DNA of 64,000 nucleotides, taken from assembly GCF_003024805.1 (NCBI RefSeq), contig NZ_PUEC01000014.1:27683-91682 (forward strand). The letters are read 5' to 3'. Below the pieces are notes generated by a model. The model did not search any database, was not told the DNA's origin, and worked only from the letters and a program-made list of their open reading frames with translations. The DNA is from Duncaniella muris (GTDB taxonomy: Bacteria; Bacteroidota; Bacteroidia; Bacteroidales; Muribaculaceae). Positions 1 through 9,175 of this stretch are shown piece after piece. The first letter of the stretch is position 1; each line of letters begins with the position of its first letter. The position numbers were made by a program, and so were the translations under genes.

Positions 1-442
1 GTTCCACGTCGACGGTGAAGGCCTCGAACACCTCTGGATGCCCGCCGGAGGCTCTGTGCTCCCCGCTTCTCACGAAACAGTCGACGCACAGCAGCACTTC
101 GTCATCCAGGATGGCCGCAACGTCTACAAGAACGCTGTCACCGATATGCTCGACTCTTCTCTTGAAGTGATGGGCCGCAACGATCTGACTGTCGACAACA
201 TCGACTGGTTTGTCTCTCACCAGGCCAACCTCCGCATCATCGAGGCCGTAGGCTCGCGTCTCGGCATCGACAATGACAAGGTGCTTGTCAACATCGAGAA
301 ATACGGCAACACATCGGCTGCTTCAATCCCCCTCTGCCTTGACGAGCACAAGGCCAAGCTCAAGAAAGGCGACCGCCTGATTCTCACCGCCTTCGGCGCA
401 GGCTTCACTTGGGGCGCAATGTATATCATCTGGGATCTCTGA
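1..442 (+). CDS. fabH: 3-oxoacyl-ACP synthase III (FabH), C-terminal part
   Basis: The gene enters from the left edge; the reading frame is open from base 2, so the N-terminus lies outside the window. FabH condenses acetyl-CoA with malonyl-ACP to start type II fatty-acid synthesis in the cytoplasm. The visible part has the thiolase-fold C-terminal half with two of the three catalytic residues: His in [10 protein letters not shown] and Asn in [10 protein letters not shown]. The catalytic Cys would lie upstream and cannot be seen. The protein ends normally with [16 protein letters not shown] stem-loop with a T run follows the stop, and era comes next on the same strand. Confidence 0.93.
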   Translation, partial: FHVDGEGLEHLWMPAGGSVLPASHETVDAQQHFVIQDGRNVYKNAVTDMLDSSLEVMGRNDLTVDNIDWFVSHQANLRIIEAVGSRLGIDNDKVLVNIEKYGNTSAASIPLCLDEHKAKLKKGDRLILTAFGAGFTWGAMYIIWDL

Positions 443-476
443 TCAGGCATCAGCCCGACAGATGAAACTTTTTAAT

Positions 477-505
477 AAAATAGCATCTTTTAAGGTGCTA
501 TTTTT
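477..505 (+). terminator. Stem-loop terminator after fabH
   Basis: An 11-bp stem (AATAGCATCTT paired with AAGGTGCTATT, one G-T pair) with a 2-base loop is followed at once by a T run. It lies 35 bases after the fabH stop, so it fits an intrinsic terminator. Confidence 0.6.
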
Positions 506-508
506 GTT

Positions 509-516
509 TATATTTG
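509..516 (+). promoter_or_regulatory. Candidate -7 box for era
   Basis: TATATTTG matches the Bacteroidota -7 consensus TAnnTTTG and lies 45 bases before the era start, just past the fabH terminator. No clear -33 TTG at the usual distance was found. Confidence 0.4.
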
Positions 517-561
517 CAGCAGGTGATATTGCCTTATACAAACTAAACAACAGAGAAATAT

Positions 562-1446
562 ATGGAACATAAAGCCGGATTTGTCAATATAGTCGGCAAC
601 CCGAATGTAGGAAAGTCAACCCTGATGAACGACCTCGTCGGCGAGCGCATCAGTATCATAACCTCAAAGGCACAGACCACCCGTCACCGCATCATGGGTA
701 TCGTCAACACACCTGACTACCAGATAGTATTTTCCGACACCCCCGGAGTGCTTCAGCCGAAATACAAACTGCAGGAAAGCATGCTCAACTTCAGCGAAGG
801 CGCTCTGGTTGACGCTGACGTGCTTGTCTACGTGACCGACGTGGTCGAGGACCCGTCTAAAAATGCCGACTTCCTCGCCAAGGTGGCCAAAGAAAAGATA
901 CCTGTGCTTCTGGTCATCAACAAGATCGACCTTGTGAAAGCCCAGACCGAACTTGAGGAACTCACCCAGCGCTGGCAGCAGATTCTTCCGCAGGCTGAAA
1001 TCTTCCCCGTCTCGGCGAAGGAACACTTCAACGTCGACAATCTTCTGAAGCGCATCGTAGAACTGCTCCCCGTCTCCGCTCCTTACTTCGGAAAAGACGC
1101 GCTCACTGACAAACCGGCCCGATTCTTTGTCACCGAGATCATCCGCGAGAAAATCCTCACACTTTATGACAAGGAGATCCCTTACTCGGTGGAAGTCATC
1201 GTGGAGAAATTCGAGGAAAAGGAAAACTCAATCCACATCATGGCTGTGATCTACGTAGAACGTGACAGCCAGAAGGGCATCATCATCGGCCATCAGGGGA
1301 GCAAGATCAAAAAAGTTGGGATGGAAGCCCGCAAGGACATAGAAAAGTTCTTTGACAAGAGCGTGTTCCTTGAACTCTTTGTGAAAGTCGAACCCAACTG
1401 GCGTAACCGCGAGAACAAGCTCCGTTCGTTCGGCTATATGGAATAA
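562..1446 (+). CDS. era: GTPase Era
   Basis: Era is a membrane-associated GTPase that binds 16S rRNA near its 3' end during 30S maturation. At 294 aa it has the usual length. The G1 motif GNPNVGKST (about residue 12), G3 DTPG (about 59) and G4 NKID (about 120) are present. The C-terminal KH domain carries the signature GIIIGHQGSKIKKVG, and the protein ends RENKLRSFGYME. The ATG follows an A-rich leader (AACAGAGAAATAT), which is typical here in place of a strong Shine-Dalgarno sequence. The gene is single, with a terminator before it and a long stem-loop after it. Confidence 0.97.
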   Translation: MEHKAGFVNIVGNPNVGKSTLMNDLVGERISIITSKAQTTRHRIMGIVNTPDYQIVFSDTPGVLQPKYKLQESMLNFSEGALVDADVLVYVTDVVEDPSKNADFLAKVAKEKIPVLLVINKIDLVKAQTELEELTQRWQQILPQAEIFPVSAKEHFNVDNLLKRIVELLPVSAPYFGKDALTDKPARFFVTEIIREKILTLYDKEIPYSVEVIVEKFEEKENSIHIMAVIYVERDSQKGIIIGHQGSKIKKVGMEARKDIEKFFDKSVFLELFVKVEPNWRNRENKLRSFGYME

Positions 1447-1518
1447 TCCGCAGCTCCACGTTGGGAGAGTCTATGGCATCTGCCGTACATCCTTTCAGTG
1501 GCTGCTTCAGCATTGATT

Positions 1519-1557
1519 CCAATGGCGCGAAGTCTGATTTAGGCTTCGCGCCATTGG
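1519..1557. terminator. 17-bp stem-loop after era
   Basis: CCAATGGCGCGAAGTCT pairs with AGGCTTCGCGCCATTGG around a 5-base loop, with one G-T pair. No T run follows on either strand, so it may be a processing or attenuating hairpin and not a classical terminator. Confidence 0.45.
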
Positions 1558-1629
1558 CGTATAAGGCCCCGCAGGGCGTAAAATTGGATGTAAATTTACA
1601 GATAAGGAAAATATTATGCGCCTGATTGC

Positions 1630-1660
1630 TTGTAGATGCAGCCCAAATACAGTAACTTTG
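1630..1660 (+). promoter_or_regulatory. Promoter of the cyuA-like gene
   Basis: TTG at 1630-1632 is separated by 20 bases from TAACTTTG at 1653-1660. This is the canonical Bacteroidota -33/-7 layout. It lies 101 bases before the start codon at 1762. Confidence 0.55.
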
Positions 1661-1761
1661 CTCCTGTTGAACGCAACATTTCGAGGCTGATTGGAATCCT
1701 GTTTTATTCCAGGCCGCATTAACCCATTAAATTCTGCTACCTAATTCAAGAAAAACAGTGT

Positions 1762-3045
1762 ATGGTAAACAAGTCTGAAAGAGAGAAAATCATAGCTCTC
1801 ATCAATCGCGAAGTCGTGCCGGCCATCGGGTGTACCGAGCCGGTAGCAGTGGCTTTGTGTGTGGCCAAGGCCACTGAGATCCTCGGCGCAGTCCCCGCGA
1901 AGATCGAAGTGGCCCTGAGTGGCAACATGCTTAAAAATGCAATGGGAGTCGGCATCCCCGGAACAGGAATGATAGGTCTGCCGATAGCTATGGCACTTGG
2001 TGCCTTGGTCGGCAAATCATCCTATGGGCTTGAAGTGCTCCGTGATGTCAATGACGAGGCCGTGAAGCGTGGCTGCAAGTTCATTGACGAAGGCCGCATT
2101 TCCATCAGCCATGCTGCAGACGCGCCATCGAATCTTCACATAGATGTGGTGGTGCGGGCTGAAAACGGTGACAGCGCACGTGCAGTGATCTCATGCGAGC
2201 ACACTCACTTTATTCTGCTTCAGCGAAACGGCGAGACAAGCTTTGAAGAAAGCGCTGCCGGCACTGCCGCTGAAACTGCAGAGGATATCGCGCTTGACCT
2301 TGCCACAGTCTATGAATTTGCCACAGAGACTCCGCTTGACGAAATCTCCTTCATTCTTGAAGCCAAAAAACTGAACCTGGCAGCCGCGCAGACCGCACTT
2401 TCGGGTGACTACGGTCATTCGCTGGGTGCCACAATAAAAAAATCAGGACTGAAATATTACGGCGACACCCCCGTCGCACACATGATATCCTACACCTCTG
2501 CGGCTTGCGATGCCCGCATGGGAGGTGCCCCCGTGGCTGTTATGTCGAACTCCGGAAGCGGCAATCAGGGCATCACGGCTACAATGCCCGTGGTGAGCTT
2601 CGCCGCTGACATGGAAGCAAGCGAGGAGCAGACCATCCGCGCACTCGTGCTCAGCCATCTCACCAGCATCTACATCAAGCAGAGCCTTGGCCGCCTCTCG
2701 GCCCTCTGCGGTTGTGTCGTGGCTTCGACCGGAGCCTCGGCTGCTATAGTCTATCTGATGGGCGGAGGCTTTGCCGAAGTCTGTGCCGCAGTCAAGAACA
2801 TGGTGGCCAACCTCACAGGCATGATCTGCGACGGCGCCAAACCATCATGCGCACTGAAAATCTCATCGGGAGTCTCTACCGCCATGATGTCGGCTATGCT
2901 TGCCATGAACGGCAAGTGTGTGACATCCACCGAAGGCATTATCAGCGACGATGTTGATGCCACGATTCATAATCTGACATCAATCGGACGCGAGGCCATG
3001 ACAGAGACCGACCGTCTGGTGTTGCAGATCATGACTTCTAAGTAA
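1762..3045 (+). CDS. L-cysteine desulfidase-like protein (UPF0597 / CyuA-YhaM family)
   Basis: Family members are cytoplasmic iron-sulfur enzymes related to the L-serine dehydratase alpha domain; characterised relatives break L-cysteine down to pyruvate, sulfide and ammonia. The 427-aa length is normal. The conserved segment VPAIGCTEP near residue 18 and the Cys-rich C-terminal segments LCGCVVASTGASA and MICDGAKPSCALKISS hold the Cys residues expected to ligate the cluster. A glycine-rich GIPGTGMIGLP stretch follows the first Cys motif. The gene has its own promoter and a terminator and converges on the glycogen genes. Substrate (cysteine or another thiol/serine compound) is inferred from the family only. 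Confidence 0.85.
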   Translation: MVNKSEREKIIALINREVVPAIGCTEPVAVALCVAKATEILGAVPAKIEVALSGNMLKNAMGVGIPGTGMIGLPIAMALGALVGKSSYGLEVLRDVNDEAVKRGCKFIDEGRISISHAADAPSNLHIDVVVRAENGDSARAVISCEHTHFILLQRNGETSFEESAAGTAAETAEDIALDLATVYEFATETPLDEISFILEAKKLNLAAAQTALSGDYGHSLGATIKKSGLKYYGDTPVAHMISYTSAACDARMGGAPVAVMSNSGSGNQGITATMPVVSFAADMEASEEQTIRALVLSHLTSIYIKQSLGRLSALCGCVVASTGASAAIVYLMGGGFAEVCAAVKNMVANLTGMICDGAKPSCALKISSGVSTAMMSAMLAMNGKCVTSTEGIISDDVDATIHNLTSIGREAMTETDRLVLQIMTSK

Positions 3046-3078
3046 GACGCTATATCTATTCTCATACTTATCTAAATG

Positions 3079-3119
3079 GTCCCTGCTTCAGCGTGGTGTT
3101 GAGGCAGGGACACCTTTTT
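3079..3119 (+). terminator. Terminator of the cyuA-like gene
   Basis: GTCCCTGC (3079-3086) pairs perfectly with GCAGGGAC (3104-3111). TTTTT follows three bases later. It lies 33 bases past the stop codon. Confidence 0.7.
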
Positions 3120-3180
3120 ACGGCAAAATCAGCGCCTTTGCGGCAAGTCAGCGCCCGGCGCTGCGTTATAGACATAAAGC

Positions 3181-3218
3181 AAGACATCCGGCCTCCATGA
3201 CGGAAGCCGGATGTCTTT
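3181..3218 (-). terminator. Terminator between convergent genes
   Basis: A perfect 12-bp stem (AAGACATCCGGC at 3181-3192 with GCCGGATGTCTT at 3206-3217) sits between the convergent cyuA-like and glgP genes. The short TTT flank on the plus side would let it work for either gene; it is 27 bases past the glgP stop. Confidence 0.55.
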
Positions 3219-3244
3219 CAGATATGAGATGCGGAATCGTCTGA

Positions 3245-5803
3245 TCAGATCCAGCGCACGAATGCGAAGTCCTGACGGTGGGGCAGGAGGGCGTTCGAGG
3301 GATACAGACGGTATGAGTAGCGGAACACGCCCGGATCGCGGAGCTTGTCTTCAAGCTGGAAAGTAACGGTGTTTCCTTCCTTGGCCACGACCTTGAAGGG
3401 GATAGTGTCAACGCGGTGTTCCTGATTGTCATGCACCTTGTCCACTACAAGTTCAAGGCCGAGATCGTCGGCGAGACCGTTGGCTTCGATCTTGACAGTG
3501 GTGACAAACTTCTGACCGCTGTGGTTGTTGTGGTTGAGATCTTCGTTTGTGCTGACTTCAAGAACCTGGATTCCATCCCATGCGGCAGCTACTTTTTCCT
3601 TCCATGCGGCAAGCTCTTTGGCAAGTTTGTCGCCGTCGGCTGAAAGTTTTTCGAAGCGCTTCGATTCAGGGAGATAGAAGCGGTCGATGTAGTCTTCGAT
3701 CATGCGCTGCATGGTGTACTGCGGAGCGATGTGACCGATCGAACGCTTGATATACTGAATCCATTCGGGAGAGTAGCCCTTGGAGTTCTTGGCGAAATAG
3801 AGAGGTATGATCTCGTTTTCGAGCATCGAGTAGATGGTTGCGGCATCAAGCTTGTCCTGCTGTCCCTGGTCAGTGTAGGTGCGCTTGTCAGTGAGAGCCC
3901 AGCCGGCCTTTTCGTCAAGACGGTAGCCTTCATACCACCAGCCGTCGAGCACTGAGAAGTTGAGCACACCGTTCATTTCGGCCTTTTCGCCTGATGTGCC
4001 CGATGCTTCGAGCGGACGGGTCGGAGTGTTGAGCCAGATGTCGACACCGGTGACAAGACGCTTCGCAACTACCATGTTGTAGTCTTCAAGGAAGATGATC
4101 TTGCCCTGGAACTGCGGCATGCGTGAGATCTCGATGATGCGCTTGATCAGGCCCTGGCCTGCTCCGTCGGCGGGGTGAGCCTTGCCTGAGAAGATGAACT
4201 GCACGGGGAACTGCTCGTTGTTGACGATGCGGGCCAGACGGTCGAGGTCAGTGAAGAGAAGGTGAGCGCGCTTGTAGGTGGCAAAGCGGCGGGCGAAGCC
4301 GATGATGAGCGCGTTGGGGTTGATCTTTTCAAGGATCTTGATGACAGCCGAGGGATCTCCCTGGTTGGCGAGCCATTTGGCCTTGAAGTCACGCTTCACG
4401 AAGTTGATGAACTTGTTTTTCATCGTGGTGCGCATTTCCCAGATCTCTTCGTCTTTGGCCTTGAAGATGCCTTCCCATGCTTTGGGATCGCTCTGGTGAT
4501 CGAATACCTGCTCGCCGAGCTTTTCGGTGTAGAAAGCCTTCCATTCGCTTGCGGCCCAGGTGGGCATGTGCACACCGTTGGTGACGTAGCCAACATGGCT
4601 TTCTTCCCATGAATAGCCTTTCCATACGCCGGCAAACATTTTCTTTGACACCTCGCCGTGGAGCCAGCTTACGCCGTTGGCTTCCTGGCAGGTGTTGAGA
4701 GCGAAGACGCTCATTGAGAAGCGGTCCTGGCTGTCGGGGTTCTCGCGGCCCATGTTCATGAGGTCCTGCCAGCTGATGCCCAGACGTGCGGGGAATTCGT
4801 TGAGATATTTGTGGGCGAGGCCTTCGTCGAAATAGTCGTGGCCGGCGGGCACCGGAGTGTGTACGGTATAGAGGCTTGACGAGCGGACAAGCTCAAGAGA
4901 GGTGTTGAAGTCAAGACCGCTTTCCACGTAGTCAACGAGACGCTGGAGGTTGAGCAGAGCTGCGTGGCCTTCGTTTGCGTGGTAGATAGTGTTGCTGATG
5001 CCGAGTTTCTTGAGCGCGAGCACACCGCCGATACCGAGGAGATATTCCTGCTTGATGCGGTTTTCCCAGTCACCGCCATAGAGCTGGTGGGTGATTGAGC
5101 GATCATATTCGCTGTTCATGTCGAAGTCGGTGTCAAGCAGATAGAGCTTCATGCGGCCCACGTTCACGCGCCAGATGTGGCTGTAGATGATGCGGCCGGG
5201 ATAGGGGACCTCGAGGATGAGCGGATGGCCGTTTTCATCGGTCACCTGTTCGATTGGGAGCTGGTTGAAGTTCTGGGGCTCATAGTTGGCTATCTGCTGG
5301 CCGTCTACGCTCAGTGACTGGGTGAAATAGCCGTAGCGGTAGAGGAAACCGATTGCGGTCATGTCTACGCAGCTGTCAGAAGCTTCCTTGATATAGTCGC
5401 CGGCAAGTACGCCAAGACCGCCGGAGTAGATTTTGAGGCAGTTGCAGAGGCCGTATTCCATAGAGAAGTAGGAAACGGAGGGAATGTCCTTGCGCATCGG
5501 TTTGGCCATATAGCTGTTGAACATGGCGAACACGTTCTTGATGCGGTCCATCATGTCAGCATCGTTCATGACTTCTTCCAGACGCTCGGAAGAGAGCTGC
5601 TGAAGGAGCATGACGGGATTTTCACCGGTTGCGCGCCACAGGTCGGGATCAAGATCGCGGAAGAGATTCTTGGCCGCGCTGTTCCAGACCCACCAGAGGT
5701 TGCGGGAGAGTGTTTCAAGGGGTTTCAATGCCTCAGGAAGTACGGACTTCACAGTGATGTCTCGCCATACGGGGGCATTAGTTTTGCTTACAGGCAGTTT
5801 CAT
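3245..5803 (-). CDS. glgP: Glycogen / alpha-glucan phosphorylase
   Basis: This PLP enzyme releases glucose-1-phosphate from the ends of alpha-1,4-glucans. The protein is 852 aa and belongs to the alpha-glucan phosphorylase type with a DUF3417-like N-terminus ([20 protein letters not shown]), which is common in Bacteroidota and differs from E. coli GlgP/MalP. The PLP-lysine segment is [14 protein letters not shown], with the Lys near residue 607; YFSMEYGL and HANEGHAAL are family motifs. It lies 38 bases downstream of the glycogen synthase on the same strand, so the two form an operon for making and breaking down stored glycogen. No branching enzyme is in the window. Confidence 0.94.
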   Translation of the reverse strand: MKLPVSKTNAPVWRDITVKSVLPEALKPLETLSRNLWWVWNSAAKNLFRDLDPDLWRATGENPVMLLQQLSSERLEEVMNDADMMDRIKNVFAMFNSYMAKPMRKDIPSVSYFSMEYGLCNCLKIYSGGLGVLAGDYIKEASDSCVDMTAIGFLYRYGYFTQSLSVDGQQIANYEPQNFNQLPIEQVTDENGHPLILEVPYPGRIIYSHIWRVNVGRMKLYLLDTDFDMNSEYDRSITHQLYGGDWENRIKQEYLLGIGGVLALKKLGISNTIYHANEGHAALLNLQRLVDYVESGLDFNTSLELVRSSSLYTVHTPVPAGHDYFDEGLAHKYLNEFPARLGISWQDLMNMGRENPDSQDRFSMSVFALNTCQEANGVSWLHGEVSKKMFAGVWKGYSWEESHVGYVTNGVHMPTWAASEWKAFYTEKLGEQVFDHQSDPKAWEGIFKAKDEEIWEMRTTMKNKFINFVKRDFKAKWLANQGDPSAVIKILEKINPNALIIGFARRFATYKRAHLLFTDLDRLARIVNNEQFPVQFIFSGKAHPADGAGQGLIKRIIEISRMPQFQGKIIFLEDYNMVVAKRLVTGVDIWLNTPTRPLEASGTSGEKAEMNGVLNFSVLDGWWYEGYRLDEKAGWALTDKRTYTDQGQQDKLDAATIYSMLENEIIPLYFAKNSKGYSPEWIQYIKRSIGHIAPQYTMQRMIEDYIDRFYLPESKRFEKLSADGDKLAKELAAWKEKVAAAWDGIQVLEVSTNEDLNHNNHSGQKFVTTVKIEANGLADDLGLELVVDKVHDNQEHRVDTIPFKVVAKEGNTVTFQLEDKLRDPGVFRYSYRLYPSNALLPHRQDFAFVRWI

Positions 5804-5841
5804 ATTTTTAGAAAATTGGTTTTTTGTTTTTGCCAGGTCTG

Positions 5842-7569
5842 TCAGTCGGCATCTGAAAGCTTACGACGTGAAGCTTTTTCGATGGCCTGCTGATAGGCTG
5901 TGTCGTAATAGCGTATAAATTTCGACCAGGCCGCTTCAGATGCAGTGTTCATTGCGGCCTTGTGGATTTTCTTAGTTTCTTTTTCGCCGGCTTCTGTCAG
6001 ATATTCAAGAGAGTGGGCTATGTTTTCGACTACGGAGCGATAGTTCGAGTCGCCGCGGCCTATGACATTGACGCCGCATTCGTCGAAATAGTTTTCGAAA
6101 CTTTCAAGAACCCACTGGCCGAAGCCTGAAAGAGAGGTTGTCACAGTCGGTACTCCGAAAGCCACACTTTCAAGCGGGGTGTAGCCCCAGGGTTCATAAT
6201 ATGAGGGGAATACAGTGGCATCAGCGCCGGGCAGGAGGTCGTAATAGCTCATGTTGAATATGCCGTCGGTGCCGTTGAGATAGCAGGGGACGTAGATGAC
6301 TTCGACACGCGGATCGATCTCTGTGAATCCCAGCTGGTGCATGCGGCAGTTGACTGCGTCTGATTCCGGATTGTTGAGCCAGTGGGTGATCACCGGGTCA
6401 TTGAGCGGGGCTTCATCGTTGACCAGCGGAGCTTTTTCAAGAGTTCCGAGTCTTTCGGCGAGGTCCGCGCGGGCTTCTTTGGGCCATGCGGGCACCATTA
6501 CGAATGCTATGATATTGCGGGCAGGCTTGCAGCGCTTCAGTTCGTCGCAGACGTCAAGGAAGAGGTCGAGACCTTTGTTGCGGTATTCGCAACGGCCGCT
6601 GGTGATGACTATAAATGAGTTCGGGTCAATCTTTTTGCCGGTAAGGGCCGAAGCTACAGACAGCATTTTGTCGCGGGCAGCTTTGCTGGCAGCCGGCAGT
6701 TTAGCGGCAGCCGGCACGAAGTTCTTTTCAAAACCGTTGGGAGTGACCACGTCAGGACGGCGTTCAAGCAACTGCTCGCATTCTCTGGCAGTGATCTCGC
6801 TTACGGTAGTGAACGAGTCTGCGGCATGGGCCGCTGCCTTTTCGAGCGAATGTTTGGCCTCCATGTTCAGCTCGCGGGCCATCTGGTCGCCGTTATAGCC
6901 GTCAAGATAGTCGTAGAGAGGCTTGTTGTTGCCGCAGATGCTGCGACCGATGCTTGTGGCGTGGGTTGTGAAAACGGTGCCGACCTTCGGAAGTTTCCAG
7001 CGCACATACAGAAGCCCCATGCCGGTGGTCCATTCGTCGAAATGGGCCACTATGCGGGTCTGTTTCTTGCGTCCGCGCTTTCCGGCGGGCTGTACCGGCT
7101 GGCCGAAGCCTGATTTTATTATAGATTCGATGACTACTCCGGATGCATGGGCGAAAGCGCAGCCTTCGTCATAATCGCCATAGGCATGAAGCGAATCGAC
7201 GCCGAAGCGCTTCCACATTTCGCCGTAAAATTCGTCTTTTACGGCATACATGCCATCGAATTTTACAAGTACAGCGATCGGTCGTCCGGGAATTTCCCAA
7301 CGGCCTACTCTTACGCTCACTCCTTCAGGAAGTTTGGCGTTGAGTGCCCAGTCGGAAAGTCCGGTGATTTTGCATTCTGAAAACCAGGGAGAAGGTGTGT
7401 CCGTGGTCCATACGTCAGGACCGATGAAGATGGTTTTGTCTTTGAATTGTTTCTGAAGAGTCTTGGCCTTCGTGGACAAGACGGTGTAGATGCCGCCAAT
7501 CTTGTTGCATACCTCCCAGCTAACTTCGAAGAGGAGATCGACCTGTGGTATGGCAGGTGTTTTGTCCAT
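5842..7569 (-). CDS. Glycogen synthase, GT3 (animal/fungal) type
   Basis: The 575-aa protein adds glucose to growing glycogen. It opens with [20 protein letters not shown], the GT3 signature seen in animal and yeast glycogen synthases, and not with the KTGGL start of bacterial GT5 GlgA. Other GT3 marks are [23 protein letters not shown] and the late [16 protein letters not shown] segment with its conserved Glu. GT3 enzymes normally use UDP-glucose and are controlled by glucose-6-phosphate; whether that holds here is inference. It is the first gene of the operon with glgP, and a -7 box lies 38 bases upstream. Confidence 0.92.
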   Translation of the reverse strand: MDKTPAIPQVDLLFEVSWEVCNKIGGIYTVLSTKAKTLQKQFKDKTIFIGPDVWTTDTPSPWFSECKITGLSDWALNAKLPEGVSVRVGRWEIPGRPIAVLVKFDGMYAVKDEFYGEMWKRFGVDSLHAYGDYDEGCAFAHASGVVIESIIKSGFGQPVQPAGKRGRKKQTRIVAHFDEWTTGMGLLYVRWKLPKVGTVFTTHATSIGRSICGNNKPLYDYLDGYNGDQMARELNMEAKHSLEKAAAHAADSFTTVSEITARECEQLLERRPDVVTPNGFEKNFVPAAAKLPAASKAARDKMLSVASALTGKKIDPNSFIVITSGRCEYRNKGLDLFLDVCDELKRCKPARNIIAFVMVPAWPKEARADLAERLGTLEKAPLVNDEAPLNDPVITHWLNNPESDAVNCRMHQLGFTEIDPRVEVIYVPCYLNGTDGIFNMSYYDLLPGADATVFPSYYEPWGYTPLESVAFGVPTVTTSLSGFGQWVLESFENYFDECGVNVIGRGDSNYRSVVENIAHSLEYLTEAGEKETKKIHKAAMNTASEAAWSKFIRYYDTAYQQAIEKASRRKLSDAD

Positions 7570-7606
7570 TCTTAAAAATTACTATGTTGTTTTTCGTTTC
7601 AGGCTG

Positions 7607-7614
7607 CAAAGGTA
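7607..7614 (-). promoter_or_regulatory. Promoter of the glycogen operon
   Basis: On the minus strand, TACCTTTG (plus positions 7607-7614) matches TAnnTTTG. A TTG lies 22 bases upstream (7637-7639), inside the first copy of the 62-bp repeat. Confidence 0.5.
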
Positions 7615-7617
7615 AGC

Positions 7618-7679
7618 ATTTTTTTCTAAATATCTGCAAGATAGACTAAAAATGGCATAGATTTTGTATTGTGGGCATT
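7618..7679 (+). repeat. 62-bp repeat, copy 1
   Basis: The segment runs from ATTTTTTTCTAAATATCTGC to GTATTGTGGGCATT. It is the same length as the copy at 9041-9102 and nearly identical, differing only in a few bases around 7653-7658. Both copies are in the same orientation. Here it lies upstream of, and reversed relative to, the glycogen synthase gene. Confidence 0.9.
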
Positions 7680-7888
7680 GAAAGCACGTTTGAAAGCATG
7701 TTCAAGCACATTCAGCTGTACGTTCAGCAAGCTGTTTTTGTAGACTGGTCCTATTGGCTCCCCTGTTCCTAATCTTCAGTCACCATGCTACAGTATGGTT
7801 CCATCAGATTATGAATAGGTTAGCTCAAAAATACATCCACTCCGGCTTCACATTTGTTATTAAACAACCTCTAATACTCACGAGTAGA

Positions 7889-8734
7889 TCACTGCCGGTT
7901 CGGGTCAAGACATATCTCGGAGTAAAGCCAATCAGATGCAAGTGAGGCTGCTTGGGCTGTGTTGCCTGTAAAGCTGTGGTCTTCGCCGTCAATGAGCCGG
8001 ATAGAGGCGTTTTCAAGGTCGTGACGGAATCGCTCTCCATATGTGTATGGCACTATCCGGTCGGCTTTACCGTGTATGATGAACGTAGGGCCGGTGTAGC
8101 GGCTTGCAATCTCATAAATGGGTAGTTCGCGGGCGGCTACAATGTAGTCGCGGCCAAGTTTCAGTCCATTTGGCATTGTTATGTATTCCGGAACATTCCA
8201 CGGATCATATATGGCTCCCATAGTGTTTCCGCGCAGTGCGTCATCGCGCAATACGGCAGCAGGGGCCATCAGCACAAGTGACCTGATTTCTATGTCGCCA
8301 AGTTCTCCGGCGGTCATTGCCGCCACTACTCCGCCTTGAGAGTGTCCGAGCAATGAGATGTTTTTTGCAAAATTCTGAGTCCGGACCCATTTTATCACCG
8401 TTTTTGCGTCTTCGATTTCATTTGGCACGGTCATATTCCGGAATTCGCCGTCGCTTTTGCCGTGGCCGTTGAAATCAAATCTGACTACCCCGATGCCTTT
8501 TGCCACAAGGTCGGATGAGATGTCATCAAACAATTCTCCGTCCATGCAGCCCATAAAACCATGACAAAGTATGACTATCGGCAATTTTTGGGCTGTCTCT
8601 ATCTGTGGCAGTTGCAGATGTGTGGCGAGACGCCCTACAGAGCCCTGAATGTAGAAAACGGAATCGGTCTGTGCCGACAGGCCGAGACAACATAAGACTG
8701 TGGTTATGATTAATATAATGTGCTTCATCTTCAT
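7889..8734 (-). CDS. Secreted alpha/beta hydrolase (esterase-like)
   Basis: The 281-aa protein starts with a cleavable signal peptide (MKMKHIILIITTVLCCLGLSAQ), so it is exported, probably to the periplasm. The alpha/beta-hydrolase fold is clear: the oxyanion segment ILCHGFMGCMDGE, the nucleophile elbow LLGHSQGGV with the catalytic Ser, a late Asp in IIHGKADRIVPY, and the His in DGEDHSF. Family relatives include cinnamoyl/feruloyl and acetyl esterases. Its closeness to pectin-degrading genes suggests removal of ester groups from plant polysaccharides, but this is inference. It has its own promoter. Confidence 0.85.
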   Translation of the reverse strand: MKMKHIILIITTVLCCLGLSAQTDSVFYIQGSVGRLATHLQLPQIETAQKLPIVILCHGFMGCMDGELFDDISSDLVAKGIGVVRFDFNGHGKSDGEFRNMTVPNEIEDAKTVIKWVRTQNFAKNISLLGHSQGGVVAAMTAGELGDIEIRSLVLMAPAAVLRDDALRGNTMGAIYDPWNVPEYITMPNGLKLGRDYIVAARELPIYEIASRYTGPTFIIHGKADRIVPYTYGERFRHDLENASIRLIDGEDHSFTGNTAQAASLASDWLYSEICLDPNRQ

Positions 8735-8843
8735 TGTCAGATGTTTTTATTCAGTTGCAGGCGATATTCTTTAGAAGTACCGCGGAAGTGTTTTTGAAGC
8801 AGGAGATGCTTCGTGAATTTTTATGACTGAGATCTGTTTTCGG

Positions 8844-8875
8844 CAAAGATAACAATAATCAGCCATTCTGACAAA
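8844..8875 (-). promoter_or_regulatory. Promoter of the alpha/beta hydrolase
   Basis: Minus-strand -33 TTTG (8872-8875) and -7 TATCTTTG (8844-8851) are separated by 20 bases, the consensus layout. They lie 110 bases before the start codon. Confidence 0.6.
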
Positions 8876-8927
8876 GATGACAAGATTTGCATAGTGAAAA
8901 CAACTCAATAACAATAACGGTCAGATT

Positions 8928-9107
8928 ATGAACAGATATATCACATCTCTGATAATTGCATTTTCGTCATTGACAGCAATCAATGCCCAGAACATCAATA
9001 TTACCAATATCCCAAGTTTGACCGGGAGTTTGACAGCTGGATTTTTTTCTAAATATCTGCAAGATAGACTAAAAAAGACACAGATTTTGTATTGTGGGCA
9101 TTTCTGA
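8928..9107 (+). pseudogene. Truncated secreted-protein ORF (59 codons) cut by the 62-bp repeat
   Basis: An ATG at 8928 opens a convincing signal peptide (MNRYITSLIIAFSSLTAINAQ) and about 20 further residues (NINITNIPSLTGSLTAG). The frame then runs straight into the 62-bp repeat and stops at 9105-9107. This looks like the 5' end of an exported-protein gene whose remainder was replaced when the promoter segment was copied or inserted. It could also be a real 59-aa secreted peptide. I do not recognise the parent family. Confidence 0.45.
9041..9102 (+). repeat. 62-bp repeat, copy 2
   Basis: This is the second copy of the segment at 7618-7679. It supplies the -33 TTTTG of the pectinase promoter and also forms the 3' end of the truncated ORF starting at 8928. 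Confidence 0.9.
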
Positions 9108-9116
9108 GTACCTTTG
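9085..9116 (+). promoter_or_regulatory. Promoter of the GH28 gene
   Basis: TTTTG (9085-9089) and TACCTTTG (9109-9116) are 19 bases apart, matching the Bacteroidota consensus. The -33 lies inside repeat copy 2 and the -7 just outside it. Confidence 0.6.
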
Positions 9117-9175
9117 CGGGGAAAATCACATTTCAGTCTGCTAAATTTTTTAATTTACAAATAATGTATATAACC

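Larger units (their letters stand above)
1447..1761. other. Intergenic region era - cyuA
   Basis: This 315-base gap holds the stem-loop at 1519-1557 and the promoter at 1630-1660. I see no coding sequence or RNA gene in the rest. Confidence 0.5.
7570..7888. other. Intergenic region glycogen synthase - hydrolase
   Basis: This 319-base gap holds the glycogen-operon promoter and the first copy of the 62-bp repeat (7618-7679). After the repeat comes a run of degenerate 10-12-base units around TTTGAAAGCA / TTCAAGCACA / TTCAGC (7679-7735). I see no gene or RNA in the rest. Confidence 0.45.

Noticed and set aside
6296..6898. 200-codon plus-strand frame inside the glycogen synthase gene
   Set aside because: Ser/Arg-rich shadow frame; no motif.
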